Of a stretch of 42,075 bases of DNA, positions 35,125-42,075 are shown in pieces. A program made the position numbers and the translations under genes. This DNA is from an uncultured Verrucomicrobiota bacterium (GTDB lineage Bacteria > Verrucomicrobiota > Verrucomicrobiia > Chthoniobacterales > SZAS-18): contig CALMAQ010000200.1 of NCBI GenBank assembly GCA_937859745.1, forward strand, positions 1 to 42,075, given 5' to 3'. Position 1 is the stretch's first letter, and every line of letters begins with the position of its first letter. The notes under the pieces were generated by a model. That model had not been told where the DNA came from and made no database searches. It saw nothing but the letters and a program-made list of their open reading frames with translations.

Positions 35125-36411
35125 TCAGACCTCCGCCAACACCCGCTTCAGGATGGCGACCGCCCGTTCCACTTCGGTCCGGGTGACGTTGAGCGCGGGC
35201 AGCCAGCGCATGACGTGTGTCCCCGCAGGCACCGCCAGCAGCCCCGCGGCTTGCAAGCAGTCCACGAGCTGGAGGGAAGGCGCGCGCTCGCTCTTGCCAA
35301 GCGCCGTATCGCTCACCGTTCGGGCATCGAGTTCGACCCCGATCATCAGTCCGACGCCTCTGACCTCGCCGATCAAGGATGAACCGATCCCGCGCAACTG
35401 TTCCAGGGCGAATGCACCCACCTCGGCGGCGTGGGCCAGCAGGCCTTCGTCCGTGATGGTGTCCAGGGTGGCCAGCGCCGCCGCGCAGCCCAGCGGGTTA
35501 CCGCCGAAGGTAGTGCCGTGGCTGCCCGGCCCGTAGAGGTCGCCGAGCCGGGCCGCCTCGCCGGTGTGCATCGTCACGGGCCGGTCACGCACCCAAATTG
35601 CTCCCATCGGGAAACTGCCCGCCATCCCTTTGGCCCAACTGACCGCGTCGGGTTCAACCTCCGGCGCACCGAGCGAGCGCCAGCCGCACCAATCCCCCGT
35701 GCGGCCCAAGCCGCACTGCACCTCGTCAAACATCAGGAGCCACCCGCGCGCGTCGCACAGGCGGCGCAGCCCACATAGGAATTTGGCGGTGGCCGGTACG
35801 ATGCCGCTCTCACCTTGGATCGGCTCCAACAACACCGCGGCGGTGCGTTCCGTGGCGACGGACTCGACCGATGCCAAGTCGTTGTATACCGCCTGCACGA
35901 AGCCCGGCGTCAGCGGCTCGAACCCCTTGCGGACTTTCTCTTGTCCGGTCGCGGCAATGCTCGCCAGGGTGCGGCCGTGGAAGGATTGATGGAAGGTGAT
36001 GACCTCGTGGCGTCCGCCTGTTGAAGTAAGGTTGCCGAAGCGCCGCGCCAGCTTGTAGAGCGCCTCGTTTGCCTCGGCACCGCTGTTGCAGAAGAAGCAC
36101 CGGCCGGGTACGCCGACGAGTTCGACCAGCCGTTGCGCCAGTTCACCCTGGGGCCGCGTGTAGTAAAGATTGGACGTGTGGCCGAGGGTGCGCGCCTGCC
36201 GGGAGATGGCTTCCGTGAGTCGGGGATGCGCGTGTCCTAGGGAACAGACCGCAATCCCGGCCCCGAAGTCCAAGTATTCACGGCCCGCCTCGTCCCAGAC
36301 GCGGCTTCCCTCCCCACGCGCCAGACAGAGCGGGAAGCGGGCGTACGTCGGCAGGACGTATTGGTCGTAGAGTTCCCGGATCGGTGGCTGGTCGCGCTCG
36401 GAGTGGTGCAT
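35125..36411 (-). CDS. argD: Acetylornithine aminotransferase
   Basis: 428 residues from the ATG at 36411. PLP-dependent class III aminotransferase making N-acetylornithine in arginine synthesis (also able to serve in lysine synthesis in some bacteria). Marks: YLDFGAGIAVCSLGHAHP, NSGAEANEALYKLARR, TFHQSFHGRT, the Asp of LLMFDEVQCGLGRTGD, the PLP lysine in SWAKGMAGSFPMGA and GTTFGGNPLGCAAAL. argF follows after 35 bases in the same direction, so the pair forms an arginine operon. The upstream frame from 36480 lacks family support. Confidence 0.95.
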   Translation of the reverse strand: MHHSERDQPPIRELYDQYVLPTYARFPLCLARGEGSRVWDEAGREYLDFGAGIAVCSLGHAHPRLTEAISRQARTLGHTSNLYYTRPQGELAQRLVELVGVPGRCFFCNSGAEANEALYKLARRFGNLTSTGGRHEVITFHQSFHGRTLASIAATGQEKVRKGFEPLTPGFVQAVYNDLASVESVATERTAAVLLEPIQGESGIVPATAKFLCGLRRLCDARGWLLMFDEVQCGLGRTGDWCGWRSLGAPEVEPDAVSWAKGMAGSFPMGAIWVRDRPVTMHTGEAARLGDLYGPGSHGTTFGGNPLGCAAALATLDTITDEGLLAHAAEVGAFALEQLRGIGSSLIGEVRGVGLMIGVELDARTVSDTALGKSERAPSLQLVDCLQAAGLLAVPAGTHVMRWLPALNVTRTEVERAVAILKRVLAEV

Positions 36412-36483
36412 GGCCTGTGGAAAAAGAGAAGGGATGTATCTAGCGGAAAACTTCGTCCGGGCAACCGGCGATTCGGGCAAACC

Positions 36484-36840
36484 TCATTTTCCTCCGGTCA
36501 CGGTGTAGCCTTCCGCCCGCAAGTCCTCCGCCAGACCCTGTTCCATCTCCGCCGCCGCGTGGAAGGGCATCGGGTTGAAGCAGGCGTAGAGTTCGGGCAG
36601 CAGCCGGACGCCGTAGCGTTTGACGGTCCAAGCCGCCTTGTGGCCGTTTTTGTGGTTCTGGAAGCGTTCGGCGGGGTCCAGCCCCGTCATGCCCACGTAA
36701 ACGCAGGGCTTGGTGGGATCGCGAGCGGGATTGATGCGCAGGACCGAAGGATGGTCGGCCACTTTGGGGTCCAGCAGCACCACGTAGACGTTGTGGTGGT
36801 GCGCGTCCGCAGTGGATGGTTTTGGCTTGGCCCGCTTCAT
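36484..36840 (-). CDS. GIY-YIG-like small protein
   Basis: 118 residues from the ATG at 36840. It contains VYVVLLDPK, then PCVYVGMTGLDPAERFQNH, with the GIY-YIG pattern changed to VYV...VYVGMTG, and an Arg in AERF. A later MEQGLAEDLRAEGY holds a Glu where the nuclease metal ligand is expected. The lysine/histidine-rich HKNGHKAAWTVKRYG lies between. GIY-YIG proteins are DNA nucleases or repair factors (UvrC, homing endonucleases, Slx1-type). This short, free-standing form is probably chromosomal and of unknown task. It sits between ald and argD, both metabolic, so context does not explain it. Confidence 0.7.
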   Translation of the reverse strand: MKRAKPKPSTADAHHHNVYVVLLDPKVADHPSVLRINPARDPTKPCVYVGMTGLDPAERFQNHKNGHKAAWTVKRYGVRLLPELYACFNPMPFHAAAEMEQGLAEDLRAEGYTVTGGK

Positions 36841-36877
36841 CGCGGCAAGGCAACCCGACGCCGAGGCTCCGGCGGCG

Positions 36878-37984
36878 CTATAGCAGCGTCTTGGGATCGA
36901 CGTATGCCATGCCGTGCGCCTCGGCGACGGCATGATGCGTGATGTGGCCGTCGTAGAGGTTGACGCCGCCCAAGAACGTTGGTTGTTTCGCCACGGCGTC
37001 CTTGAGTCCTTGGTCCGCGAGCAGTTCGACGTACCGGTGGGTCACGTTCGTGAGCGCCTGGGTAGCGGTGCGGGCATAGGCACCGGGCATGTTCGCCACA
37101 CAGTAATGGGTGACACCTTCCTCGACGTACACCGGATCGTGGTGCGTCGTCGGGCGGGAGGTCTCGGCGCAGCCGCCCTGGTCGATGGCGATATCCACCA
37201 GCACGCTGCCCGGCCGCATCTGCTTGAGCATGTCGCGCGTGATGAGCTTGGGCGCGCGTGCCCCCGGCACCAGGACAGCGCCGACCAGGAGATCGACCGT
37301 GGGCAGCAGGCTCGTCAGGTGCGCCTCGCTGGAATACAGCGTGTGCGCCGTGTGCATGGTAATGTCGAGGAAGCGCATCCGTTCCAGGTCCACCTCCAGG
37401 ATCGTGACGTCTGCCCCGAGGCCCGTCGCCATGCGCGCCGAGTTGACCCCGCTGCTGCCGCCGCCGATCACGACCACCTTGCCCGGCAGCACCCCCGGCC
37501 CCCCCCCCAGGAGCCCCCCCGCGCCTCCCTGGTGCTTCGCCAGGAAATACCCGCCGACGATGATCGACATGCGCCCGGCAATCTCGCTCATGGGTTCAAG
37601 CAGGGGCAAGCGCCGGTTGACCTCGATGGTCTCGTAGGCGATGCAGGTCGCGCCGCTTTTGGCCAACGCCTCGGTCAGCGGCCGGTTGGCGGCCAGATGC
37701 AGGTAAGTGAAAAGAATCTGCGCTTGGCGCAGCAGCGGGTATTCCTCGGGCAGAGGTTCCTTGACCTTCACGATCATGTCGGCCCCCGCGAAGACCTCGG
37801 CGTGTTCGCCGACCATCGTCGCGCCCGCCTGCTCGTAGTCCACGTCAGGATAACCGGAACCCGCGCCGGCCCCGCGCTCGACCAGGACGCTGTGCCCGCG
37901 TTTGATCAACTGATAGGCGGCGGACGGCAGCAACGACACGCGGTTCTCCTGCTGTTTTACTTCTTTGGGTACTCCGATTTTCAT
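36878..37984 (-). CDS. ald: Alanine dehydrogenase
   Basis: 368 residues from the ATG at 37984. NAD-dependent oxidative deamination of L-alanine to pyruvate and ammonia. Family marks are MKIGVPKEVKQQENRVSLLP (substrate Arg/Lys), VKVKEPLPEEYPLL, LFTYLHLAANRPLTEAL with the catalytic His, the NAD loop VVVIGGGSSGVNSARMA, DQGGCAETSRPTTHHDPVY and YCVANMPGAYARTATQAL. A poly-G/poly-C tract lies within the QGGAGGLLGGGPG loop (37498-37520), a slippage-prone stretch, but the frame is intact there. The GIY-YIG-like gene is 37 bases downstream on the same strand. Confidence 0.96.
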   Translation of the reverse strand: MKIGVPKEVKQQENRVSLLPSAAYQLIKRGHSVLVERGAGAGSGYPDVDYEQAGATMVGEHAEVFAGADMIVKVKEPLPEEYPLLRQAQILFTYLHLAANRPLTEALAKSGATCIAYETIEVNRRLPLLEPMSEIAGRMSIIVGGYFLAKHQGGAGGLLGGGPGVLPGKVVVIGGGSSGVNSARMATGLGADVTILEVDLERMRFLDITMHTAHTLYSSEAHLTSLLPTVDLLVGAVLVPGARAPKLITRDMLKQMRPGSVLVDIAIDQGGCAETSRPTTHHDPVYVEEGVTHYCVANMPGAYARTATQALTNVTHRYVELLADQGLKDAVAKQPTFLGGVNLYDGHITHHAVAEAHGMAYVDPKTLL

Positions 37985-38105
37985 AAGCGATGTTTGGCTC
38001 GGCAGCGGTGAGGTCTCCAGCCGCGGGATTGTCTGGGCAATTGGAAAGGTGGCCGCCGGACACATCCTAACGCGCCTCGCCGGTTGTGCATGCGCGAATC
38101 CGCGA

Positions 38106-38678
38106 CTAATTCAAAGAGGGATCGTCCGGCACCGCCGCCAGGAGCTTGTACACCGGACCGAGCGAGTTCATCACCTTGTACCAGAGCCGGTGGTTCGGGT
38201 CCAGGGTGGCTCCCTGAACATCGGGTTTGACGAGCACCCACGCCTTCTGCGCCAGCTCGCTTTCGAGCTGACCGGCCGCCCACCCCGAATATCCGACGAA
38301 CGCCCGCACCCCGTCCGGGTCGGTCCGGAGGCGGTCCGCCACCTCGTCCAGCGACAGGTTCGGCTGGAACTCCGGCTTGACCTTGCCTAGCGAGAGGCTT
38401 GCGAAGCTCAACTGATCCTGACCCACCGGGCCGCCGATGTAGACGGGCACCCGTTCGAGGAGTTGCCACTGATCGTGCTCGGGCAACAGTTCCGAGGCGC
38501 TTTTACCCAGGGGACGGTTGAGCACGAAGCCGAACGCGCCCAGCGACGCCTCATGCGTGGACAGGAACAACACGCTGCGATGAAAATTCGGGTCCTTCAA
38601 CGAAGGGTGCGCGGCCAGCAGCAGGCCCTGGTAGTTCCCGTCGCCGGGAGAAATCGGGCCGGAGGAGCGCGTCGGCAT
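38106..38678 (-). CDS. YqgE/AlgH family protein
   Basis: 190 residues from the ATG at 38678; a TTG at 38699 is less likely. DUF179 marks are QGLLLAAHPSLKDPNFHRSVLFLSTHEASLGAFGFVLNRP, VYIGGPVGQDQL and AFVGYSGWAAGQLESELAQKAWVL. The family (AlgH in Pseudomonas) is widely conserved and of unresolved biochemical role, with proposed regulatory functions. It has no signal peptide. It lies on the same strand as ald (121 bases downstream of it) and the ChaN-like lipoprotein gene upstream (48 bases), so a shared transcript is possible. Confidence 0.94.
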   Translation of the reverse strand: MPTRSSGPISPGDGNYQGLLLAAHPSLKDPNFHRSVLFLSTHEASLGAFGFVLNRPLGKSASELLPEHDQWQLLERVPVYIGGPVGQDQLSFASLSLGKVKPEFQPNLSLDEVADRLRTDPDGVRAFVGYSGWAAGQLESELAQKAWVLVKPDVQGATLDPNHRLWYKVMNSLGPVYKLLAAVPDDPSLN

Positions 38679-38726
38679 CTCGGAGAAGGGTTCGTGCAAC
38701 CGCGTCTAACCGGATGTGGACAGCCT

Positions 38727-39659
38727 TCAACCTTCGCCGGGAAATCGACGCAGCCAGGCAATGGTGCCATGCGGTTTTTCCACCGGAGCCACTCCTTCCG
38801 GGAAAATCACCAACTGCGCGGCATCCGTCTTCTGGCTGACGTAGGCGGGCACGCCATAGCCGCCTTCGACGTGCCCGCGCCCGACGAGCACCACCAGTTT
38901 TCCGTCGGAATGCGACGCGAGGTAGTCGGCGATGCGCGAGGCCATGGTCTGATCCCAGAGCAACTGAGCCTTGTACATGTTCTCCAGGCTCGCGCCCCCG
39001 TGGGGACTGTGGGCCAACTGCTCGCCAAAATGCTCGTAGCCCCCCGCCAGCGGATGGAAACCGCTCGGCAGCAGGGCGCGCTCGCTTTCATCGAGGTCCA
39101 TCCCCTGGGCTAGCTTGTGGCTCAGCGACGCCGGGGCGTTGAGCGCGAGACTGGGCACGTTCTCAATCAACGTCCAGCGCAGGATCTTCTCGTAGAACAC
39201 CGAAAACCCGCCCCAGTGAGCCAGGAAATCGGTCTTCTGGAGAAGAGCGTCCGTGCTCAGATGTCGGTTATCCCAAGCGTCGAGCAGCGCCTGCTGGCTT
39301 GCGTCGAACATCTCCCAACCCACCGTAAACCGTGCCCCGCGGGCGTGGAGCCCCTTGAGCACGTCGAGCTGATATTCGTGGTCGGCGTCATTGTTGTGCG
39401 TTTCACCGATGTAGATCACGCGGGCCGGAGCGAGCTGGTCCCAGTACGCCCGTTCGGCGGCCGTTTCCTGCCGGGGCGCGTCCACGGGCACAGGTCCCGC
39501 CTCTCTGGGCAGCGTCAACCCGGCGTTCGGGTTCCTGCAACCTACCAACCACACGAGACAGCAGGCGGCCATCCAAAGGGCGGTGCCGTATGGATAGATT
39601 GGTCGCCGCGGCACGTTTCGAGCGGAGGAGCAGACACAACGTGAGGACGGCGCAGCCAT
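38727..39659 (-). CDS. ChaN-like iron-regulated lipoprotein (DUF399)
   Basis: 310 residues from the ATG at 39659. The N-terminus is long and basic (MAAPSSRCVCSSARNVPRRP), then WMAACCLVWLVGC with lipobox LVGC at about residue 41, so the protein is likely lipid-anchored. The core matches ChaN: ARVIYIGETHNNDADHEYQLDVL (Glu-His motif), FTVGWEMFDASQQALLDAW, ASRIADYLASHSDGKLVVLVGRGHVEGGYGVPAYV. ChaN from Campylobacter binds haem in pairs; the wider Erythromycin-esterase/TraB-like fold has varied roles. Metal or haem uptake is therefore an inference. The start is uncertain because an ATG at 39680 is also in frame and no ribosome-binding site is visible. Confidence 0.82.
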   Translation of the reverse strand: MAAPSSRCVCSSARNVPRRPIYPYGTALWMAACCLVWLVGCRNPNAGLTLPREAGPVPVDAPRQETAAERAYWDQLAPARVIYIGETHNNDADHEYQLDVLKGLHARGARFTVGWEMFDASQQALLDAWDNRHLSTDALLQKTDFLAHWGGFSVFYEKILRWTLIENVPSLALNAPASLSHKLAQGMDLDESERALLPSGFHPLAGGYEHFGEQLAHSPHGGASLENMYKAQLLWDQTMASRIADYLASHSDGKLVVLVGRGHVEGGYGVPAYVSQKTDAAQLVIFPEGVAPVEKPHGTIAWLRRFPGEG

Positions 39660-39797
39660 GAAGGGAGGACAGCCTATCATGGGGCTCTGGCACTTGCAAA
39701 AAGTCGCGCCCGCTCTTATCCGTCCATCCACCCGGCGTCGTGCGAAGTCCTTACACGCCGCCCCTGTTCGTTCCGTACCCCGCACTGCCCCGAAATC

Positions 39798-40397
39798 ATG
39801 TCTTCCAACGCTCATCGTTTTCTGCCGGTCCCGCTTGCGGCCTTGGTCGTCCCCCTGTCGTTATCCGCCGCCGCCTTGTATCTGGGCAGCGCGCTCTTTT
39901 CACCCCTAGATGCCCAGACTCCCGCCCCGGCGGCGACCTCAACCCCGGGGGCGACGGCGGCGTTGGCGGTCGCCTCTGTCGCGAAGGACGATCTCATCAC
40001 GACGGCGCAGGCCGCGGGAAACTTCAAAACGTTCCTGCGGGCCGTGGAAGCAGCCGGACTGACAAACACCCTCCAGAAGCCCGGGCCCTACACGGTTTTT
40101 GCACCCACGGACACAGCGTTTTCCAAGCTGCCTGCCGGGGCACTCGACGAAATGCTCAAGCCCGAGAACAAGGCGAAGCTCGTAGCCACGCTTTCCTACC
40201 ACATCGCCGCGGGCAAGTTCACCAACGCCGATCTCTCCAAGCTCGACGAGGTGAAAACGCTTCAGGGCACGGAGGTGGACGTGGACACCACCGCGGACGG
40301 CAAGATCATCGAACTGGACGAGGCGAAGATCCTCGGGGCCGACGTGGAAGCATCCAATGGCATCCTGCACGCCATCGACACGGTGCTCCAGCCCTGA
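39798..40397 (+). CDS. Fasciclin-domain secreted protein
   Basis: 199 residues. Signal or anchor MSSNAHRFLPVPLAALVVPLSLSAAALYLG (residues 1-30), Pro/Ala/Thr linker, then one FAS1 domain: FKTFLRAVEAAGLTNTLQKPGPYTVFAPTDTAFSKLPAG (H1-type motif), LVATLSYHIAAGKF (YH motif), and ILGADVEASNGILHAIDTVLQP (H2-type motif). FAS1 domains mediate adhesion or matrix contact in secreted or surface proteins. Divergent from the ChaN-like gene across 138 bases. No ribosome-binding site stands out. Convergent with the small lipoprotein at 40434. Confidence 0.94.
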   Translation: MSSNAHRFLPVPLAALVVPLSLSAAALYLGSALFSPLDAQTPAPAATSTPGATAALAVASVAKDDLITTAQAAGNFKTFLRAVEAAGLTNTLQKPGPYTVFAPTDTAFSKLPAGALDEMLKPENKAKLVATLSYHIAAGKFTNADLSKLDEVKTLQGTEVDVDTTADGKIIELDEAKILGADVEASNGILHAIDTVLQP

Positions 40398-40433
40398 GCC
40401 GTCCGGCGGTCGAGGTCGAGGTGCCCGCCCGCC

Positions 40434-40928
40434 TTACTGACCATCGACGAAGTAGGCGAACTTCCAGTTACCGTTAACCTGTTGGAGACCGGCGCGGTAG
40501 CTCGTGTAGGTCGTCGGGTTCGCCGCGAACTCGGCGGGAGCCACCATATAAGGTTCCTCCTTGCTGCCAAACGGGACGAAATGTTCCTTGATGACCATCT
40601 GCAATTCCGGCCAGAGGTTGTGCTCGTCCCAGTAGGCGAAAACGCCTGGACCCTCCTGACCGGGTTGGAGCCCGTAGCCGAAGTCGGTTGTCATCATGGA
40701 AGCGAGCGTATTCACGTCGTGCGCCGCGACGACCAGACGCAACCGGCCGATGAACGACTGGAAGGCTTGGTCGCGGTTCTGGTCCGCGAGCGTGTTCACC
40801 AGAGGTTTGGAAGGGGCGGTGGCCGCCGCTTTCGTGGCGGGCTTCTGTTCGGGCAGGCTGTTGCAGGCGGCGAGGAGCGCCAACACACAGGGCAACGCGA
40901 ACAGGACCGGACGTTTTGGGGTTTGCAT
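40434..40928 (-). CDS. Hypothetical lipoprotein
   Basis: 164 residues from the ATG at 40928: MQTPKRPVLFALPCVLALLAACNSLPEQKPA is a clean lipoprotein signal, with lipobox LAAC. The mature part, RDQAFQSFIGRLRLVVAAHDVNTLASMMTTDFGYGL and YMVAPAEFAANPTTYTSYRAGLQQVNGNWKFAYFVDGQ, has the helix-then-beta pattern of NTF2/SnoaL-like folds, but no family is identified. It is 14 bases downstream of the PHP-domain gene on the same strand, so they are probably cotranscribed. The larger frame that continues to 41429 is a shadow. Confidence 0.8.
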   Translation of the reverse strand: MQTPKRPVLFALPCVLALLAACNSLPEQKPATKAAATAPSKPLVNTLADQNRDQAFQSFIGRLRLVVAAHDVNTLASMMTTDFGYGLQPGQEGPGVFAYWDEHNLWPELQMVIKEHFVPFGSKEEPYMVAPAEFAANPTTYTSYRAGLQQVNGNWKFAYFVDGQ

Positions 40929-40942
40929 TGGGAAATCGGTGC

Positions 40943-41785
40943 TCAGGTGGAAGCGGCGCGGCGGCCTTTTTCGCCCGGGCCTCCACGGGCGGCCCCCAAG
41001 CGCTTGCGCGCTTCCATCCGCTTGGCTCCGGGCAGTCGCATCAGGATAGGATGCACGCAGAAAATGAAGAACAGGAGGCCTATGAACCGTGCCATGCCCC
41101 CGGTCGGACTCACCCGCCGGATGCGCCGGGCACGGATCGAGGCGAAGACGTTGTCGATGGTCAGCTCGGCCCCGCCCTCCAGCCCGAGCCAGGAATAGTT
41201 CTGGCCGAAGAAGCGCCGCTGGTGCGCGTCCGAGGTGGCCAGAAGCGGGATGTTGTGCGCTGCCGCCAGACGAACCGCCGAAGCGTTCGGATTCAGCAGC
41301 GGGATGTGGAAATGGCAGTATTCGATGGCGTCGAAGCAATCGAGATGATCCTTCAACCGCGCTCCGATGGAACCGCCCAGCCGGTAGAACGGATGCGGCG
41401 CGAACGTCAACAGTGAATTGCCCCGCCACTGCCGCAGGCGGCGCAGGTCATCGAAATCGCGCAAGCCCGCGGCTTCCTCGGGCGAGATGTTCAAGAGCAC
41501 CACGTCGGCTCCGTCGATCCGCATCTCCGCGGCCCGGATGAGGAGGATGCCCATCTCCGCGGCGCGCGCGAACACGCCCGGATCGTCAAACACCTTGTCG
41601 TGCAGCGTGACCGCCAGCACGCGGAAACCCTGGGTTGAGGCGAGGTCGAGCAGTTGCCGGGCGGTGTAGTCAATCTCGTCGAACGGGTCCTCGTCCGTGT
41701 GGAGGTGCAGGTCGGCTTTGACCCACGCGACCTGCTCCGTCGGCTGCCGGGCGGGATGGATGGGAGCTTCCACTGGAGGCATCAT
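40943..41785 (-). CDS. PHP-domain metal-dependent hydrolase with C-terminal membrane segment
   Basis: 280 residues. PHP motifs in order: KADLHLHTDEDPFDEID (HxH), RVLAVTLHDKVFD, the acid in RAAEMRIDG, LTFAPHPFYRLGG (His), IEYCHFH and LATSDAHQRRFFG (Asp/His). The active site would hold a trinuclear metal centre for phosphoester hydrolysis. Past residue 210 a hydrophobic stretch ARFIGLLFFIFCVHPILMRLP suggests a membrane anchor, followed by a basic, Gly-rich tail. Substrate unknown; similar enzymes cleave nucleotides or histidinol phosphate. ATGs at 41785 and 41782 are equivalent starts. The small lipoprotein gene follows 14 bases later. Confidence 0.88.
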   Translation of the reverse strand: MMPPVEAPIHPARQPTEQVAWVKADLHLHTDEDPFDEIDYTARQLLDLASTQGFRVLAVTLHDKVFDDPGVFARAAEMGILLIRAAEMRIDGADVVLLNISPEEAAGLRDFDDLRRLRQWRGNSLLTFAPHPFYRLGGSIGARLKDHLDCFDAIEYCHFHIPLLNPNASAVRLAAAHNIPLLATSDAHQRRFFGQNYSWLGLEGGAELTIDNVFASIRARRIRRVSPTGGMARFIGLLFFIFCVHPILMRLPGAKRMEARKRLGAARGGPGEKGRRAAST

Positions 41786-41936
41786 AGAGGAGCGCGGAAA
41801 GCGCGTGCAACTGTGAAAAGCAGCGCGCGGGCCAAGATTATCCCGTGCGGCGAGAACGGTGGCCGGCCACGCCCCGCCGGCGAAAGATCGCTTGCAACGT
41901 TTTGCGCTCGTGGTAGTGGTGGTTCCCTTTCAATCC

Positions 41937-42017
41937 GCTCGGGTGGTGAAATGGCAGACACGTACGTTTGAGGGGCGTATGCCGCAAGGCATGGGGGTTC
42001 AAGTCCCCCCCCGAGCA
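41937..42017 (+). tRNA. tRNA-Leu (anticodon GAG)
   Basis: 81 bases. Acceptor GCTCGGG/CCCGAGC with discriminator A, anticodon stem TACGT/GCGTA with loop TTGAGGG (anticodon GAG), a class II variable arm TGCC-GCAA-GGCA and T-arm GGGGG-TTCAAGT-CCCCC. The long variable arm and AATGGCAGAC D-loop fit leucine. CCA is not encoded. Promoter elements upstream are not clear. Confidence 0.94.
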
Positions 42018-42075
42018 TTTGACCCCGTCTTTTCAGGCGAGGACCTTCAACGCACGGCGCAGGCAACGTACCCGC

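Overview
The window is a high-G+C chromosomal segment dominated by housekeeping genes, interrupted by one insertion sequence, a few shorter low-G+C patches and two decayed genes. Lipoprotein signal peptides, an MsbA-type exporter, YqgE/AlgH, a ChaN-like lipoprotein and an ffh-rpsP-khpA-trmD cluster point to a Gram-negative bacterium. Weak or absent Shine-Dalgarno motifs before many starts, a proton-pumping pyrophosphatase and the general gene mix would suit Verrucomicrobiota or a relative. That assignment is an inference; no rRNA or other phylogenetic marker was tested.

Layout. 1-2.5 kb: start of a lipoprotein gene, ispE, and divergently pyrF coupled to a lipoyl/octanoyl-transferase-family gene. 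2.5-3.8 kb: a decayed response-regulator/DUF4388 gene. 4-7 kb: a CgeB-like glycosyltransferase translationally coupled to an ABC exporter. 7-8.4 kb: a dedA-family gene, then a regulatory stretch with a perfect 12-bp inverted repeat, a canonical sigma-54 (-24/-12) promoter, a 60-residue orphan gene and a compound hairpin before purB. 9.7-10.8 kb: an IS5-like element with 18-bp inverted repeats and a transposase broken by several frameshifts. 10.9-15.1 kb: a polysaccharide-deacetylase lipoprotein, ffh, rpsP, khpA, trmD (no rimM) and tRNA-Pro(GGG). 15.2-16.7 kb: two low-G+C genes, one a DUF2383/YqjD-like fusion. 16.9-20.1 kb: a HAD hydrolase, tRNA-Lys(TTT), a PAP2 phosphatase whose 3' end lies inside the tRNA gene, an ABC ATPase and its membrane-anchored neighbour.

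20.2-24.3 kb: a CHASE3 histidine kinase, a single-domain response regulator and a hybrid kinase, with no DNA-binding output domain. 24.3-28.3 kb (minus): a tightly packed run of exported superoxide dismutase, MoeZ-like adenylyltransferase/rhodanese, Trm112-like protein and PPK2 kinase, followed by a LysM lipoprotein. 28.5-31.9 kb (plus): an FAD oxidoreductase, citramalate synthase and a secreted protein. 31.9-39.7 kb (minus): hppA, argF, argD, a GIY-YIG-like protein, alanine dehydrogenase, yqgE and a ChaN-like lipoprotein. 39.8-42 kb: a fasciclin protein, a small lipoprotein, a PHP-domain protein and tRNA-Leu(GAG).

The most unusual signal is the 7.88-8.32 kb block: inverted repeat, sigma-54 promoter, 60-residue orphan gene and a hairpin with two mutually exclusive folds just before purB. 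Together they look like a small regulated unit not explained by its housekeeping neighbours.
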